Positions 63,336-64,000 of a stretch of 64,000 nucleotides of DNA are shown here, one piece after another. A model generated the notes under the pieces. The model did not search any database. It was not told the origin of the DNA and worked only from the letters and a program-made list of their open reading frames with translations. Numbering within the stretch: position 1 is the stretch's first letter; the number at the start of each line of letters is the position of its first letter. Position numbers and translations under genes: made by a program. This DNA comes from Euborellia annulipes (lineage: Eukaryota; Arthropoda; Insecta; Dermaptera; Anisolabididae): NCBI GenBank assembly GCA_023213315.1, contig JAKCPI010001673.1, positions 18,989 through 82,988 of the forward strand, in the 5' to 3' direction.

Positions 63336-64000
63336 TGTCTGCCTCTTCTCTTCTATAATTCCAACAGACGTCAGACCGTGCGATGGGCCGGCCTGTTCTA
63401 TTCCATCCCAGTCGCACAAATCATGCGTAATAAAGTATTTTTGCGTATGTTGTTCTCGTAAATCAAAGAGTACAAATACCCGAAATAACGCATACAATAC
63501 TTTATTATAAAGTACCATAAAAATGAATCGTCCCCTATTTGACTCTAATATTATTGAATATATAAACACTTGATTAAGGTTCGTTGGGTTTAATCTAAAG
63601 TCTAGACTCTCTTTGATAGGGTCGATGTTAGCTGATTAGGAAATCGAGCCGACGAGAGAGGCTAAATTGCAAAAAGAGACAAGTGAGGAGCAAACCCCTC
63701 TTTTTTTTGACATTCGATATATTGACCATGTCTATTATGGATCCATCATTCGATAAAAAAATCGCAGTTAACATGAGTGCCTTAGATCATCAATATCATT
63801 ATCAATGACGTTGAGGAAAAAAAAAATAACAGGAGGGTTTGAAAGTAGATAAATAAAAAAAAAAAACTCGGAGTCAACGCACGTAAGTATTAAAATACTA
63901 AAAAAATATTAGTCATTTAATGAAAAGAATGAGTCACGTGATAAGAGAGATAATTCATCTATCTTTGTATTATAATTTGCTATCAAATAATACAATTTGA
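63336..64000. other. Retroelement-like fragment and unique end
   Basis: 63360-63420 is the inverted counterpart of 34110-34170. The rest, to the window edge, is AT-rich and unassigned. Confidence 0.4.

Overview
The window looks like AT-rich metazoan DNA, probably from an arthropod, but the sequence alone does not fix the species. The evidence is tRNA-derived SINEs with A/B boxes, Helitron-type ends, hAT, pogo/mariner, P-type and Transib-type inverted-repeat elements, non-LTR retrotransposon remains, canonical GTAAGT splice donors, and no bacterial gene structure. No complete cellular protein-coding gene could be recognised. Nearly all short open frames are accidental reading of repeats; the same peptides recur wherever a repeat recurs. 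The only coding matter I can defend is a THAP zinc-finger exon, a frameshifted reverse-transcriptase C-terminal remnant, a transposase C-terminal remnant, and, more weakly, one GC-rich first exon near 31 kb and a 47-nt putative exon near 57.4 kb.

The dominant component is a roughly 650-700 bp family that I call the double-hairpin element (DHE). One end is a ~90-nt near-perfect palindrome (hairpin A, arms AATCTGGTGTGAC...GTCACACCAGATT). The other end is a ~50-nt TA-rich palindrome (hairpin B, ACTTTCTCTTACC...GAGAGAAAGT). Between them lie a conserved AT-rich body and a very variable CA/CCCA/CAGA tract. About 18 bodies and more than ten solitary hairpins occur on both strands across the window. 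I do not recognise this family.

Layout. 0-13 kb: foldbacks with hammerhead-ribozyme-like motifs, DHEs, hAT MITEs and SINEs. 13.2-14.1, 15.4-16.6, 17.6-18.7 and 24.1-25.4 kb: mostly unique stretches, some with regulatory-looking motif clusters. 14.3-15.4 kb: a pogo-like element full of a reiterated palindrome. 18.7-22.7 kb: a 3.9-kb element with ~400-bp inverted arms inside a DHE. 30.9-31.6 kb: a GC-rich island with a TATA-like box, a candidate first exon and two CTCF-like sites. 32.8-35.3 kb: ribozyme foldback, mariner MITE and RT remnant. 36.1-38.2 kb: a P-like transposon (8-bp duplication, THAP exon). 39.1-40.6 kb: a second pogo-like element. 42.8-45.5 kb: Helitron > SINE > Transib-like element whose termini begin CACAGTG. 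47.6-50.0 kb: a four-level nest (DHE > pogo-like > DHE > hAT MITE). 50-64 kb: Helitrons, foldbacks, SINEs and short unique islands.

Many insertions interrupt another known repeat, so the empty site can be read from a sister copy and boundaries and target duplications are exact. The unique islands share two oddities: the palindrome GTCTAGAC is over-represented, and TTG/CAA/CAG triplet runs lie near it in several cases.
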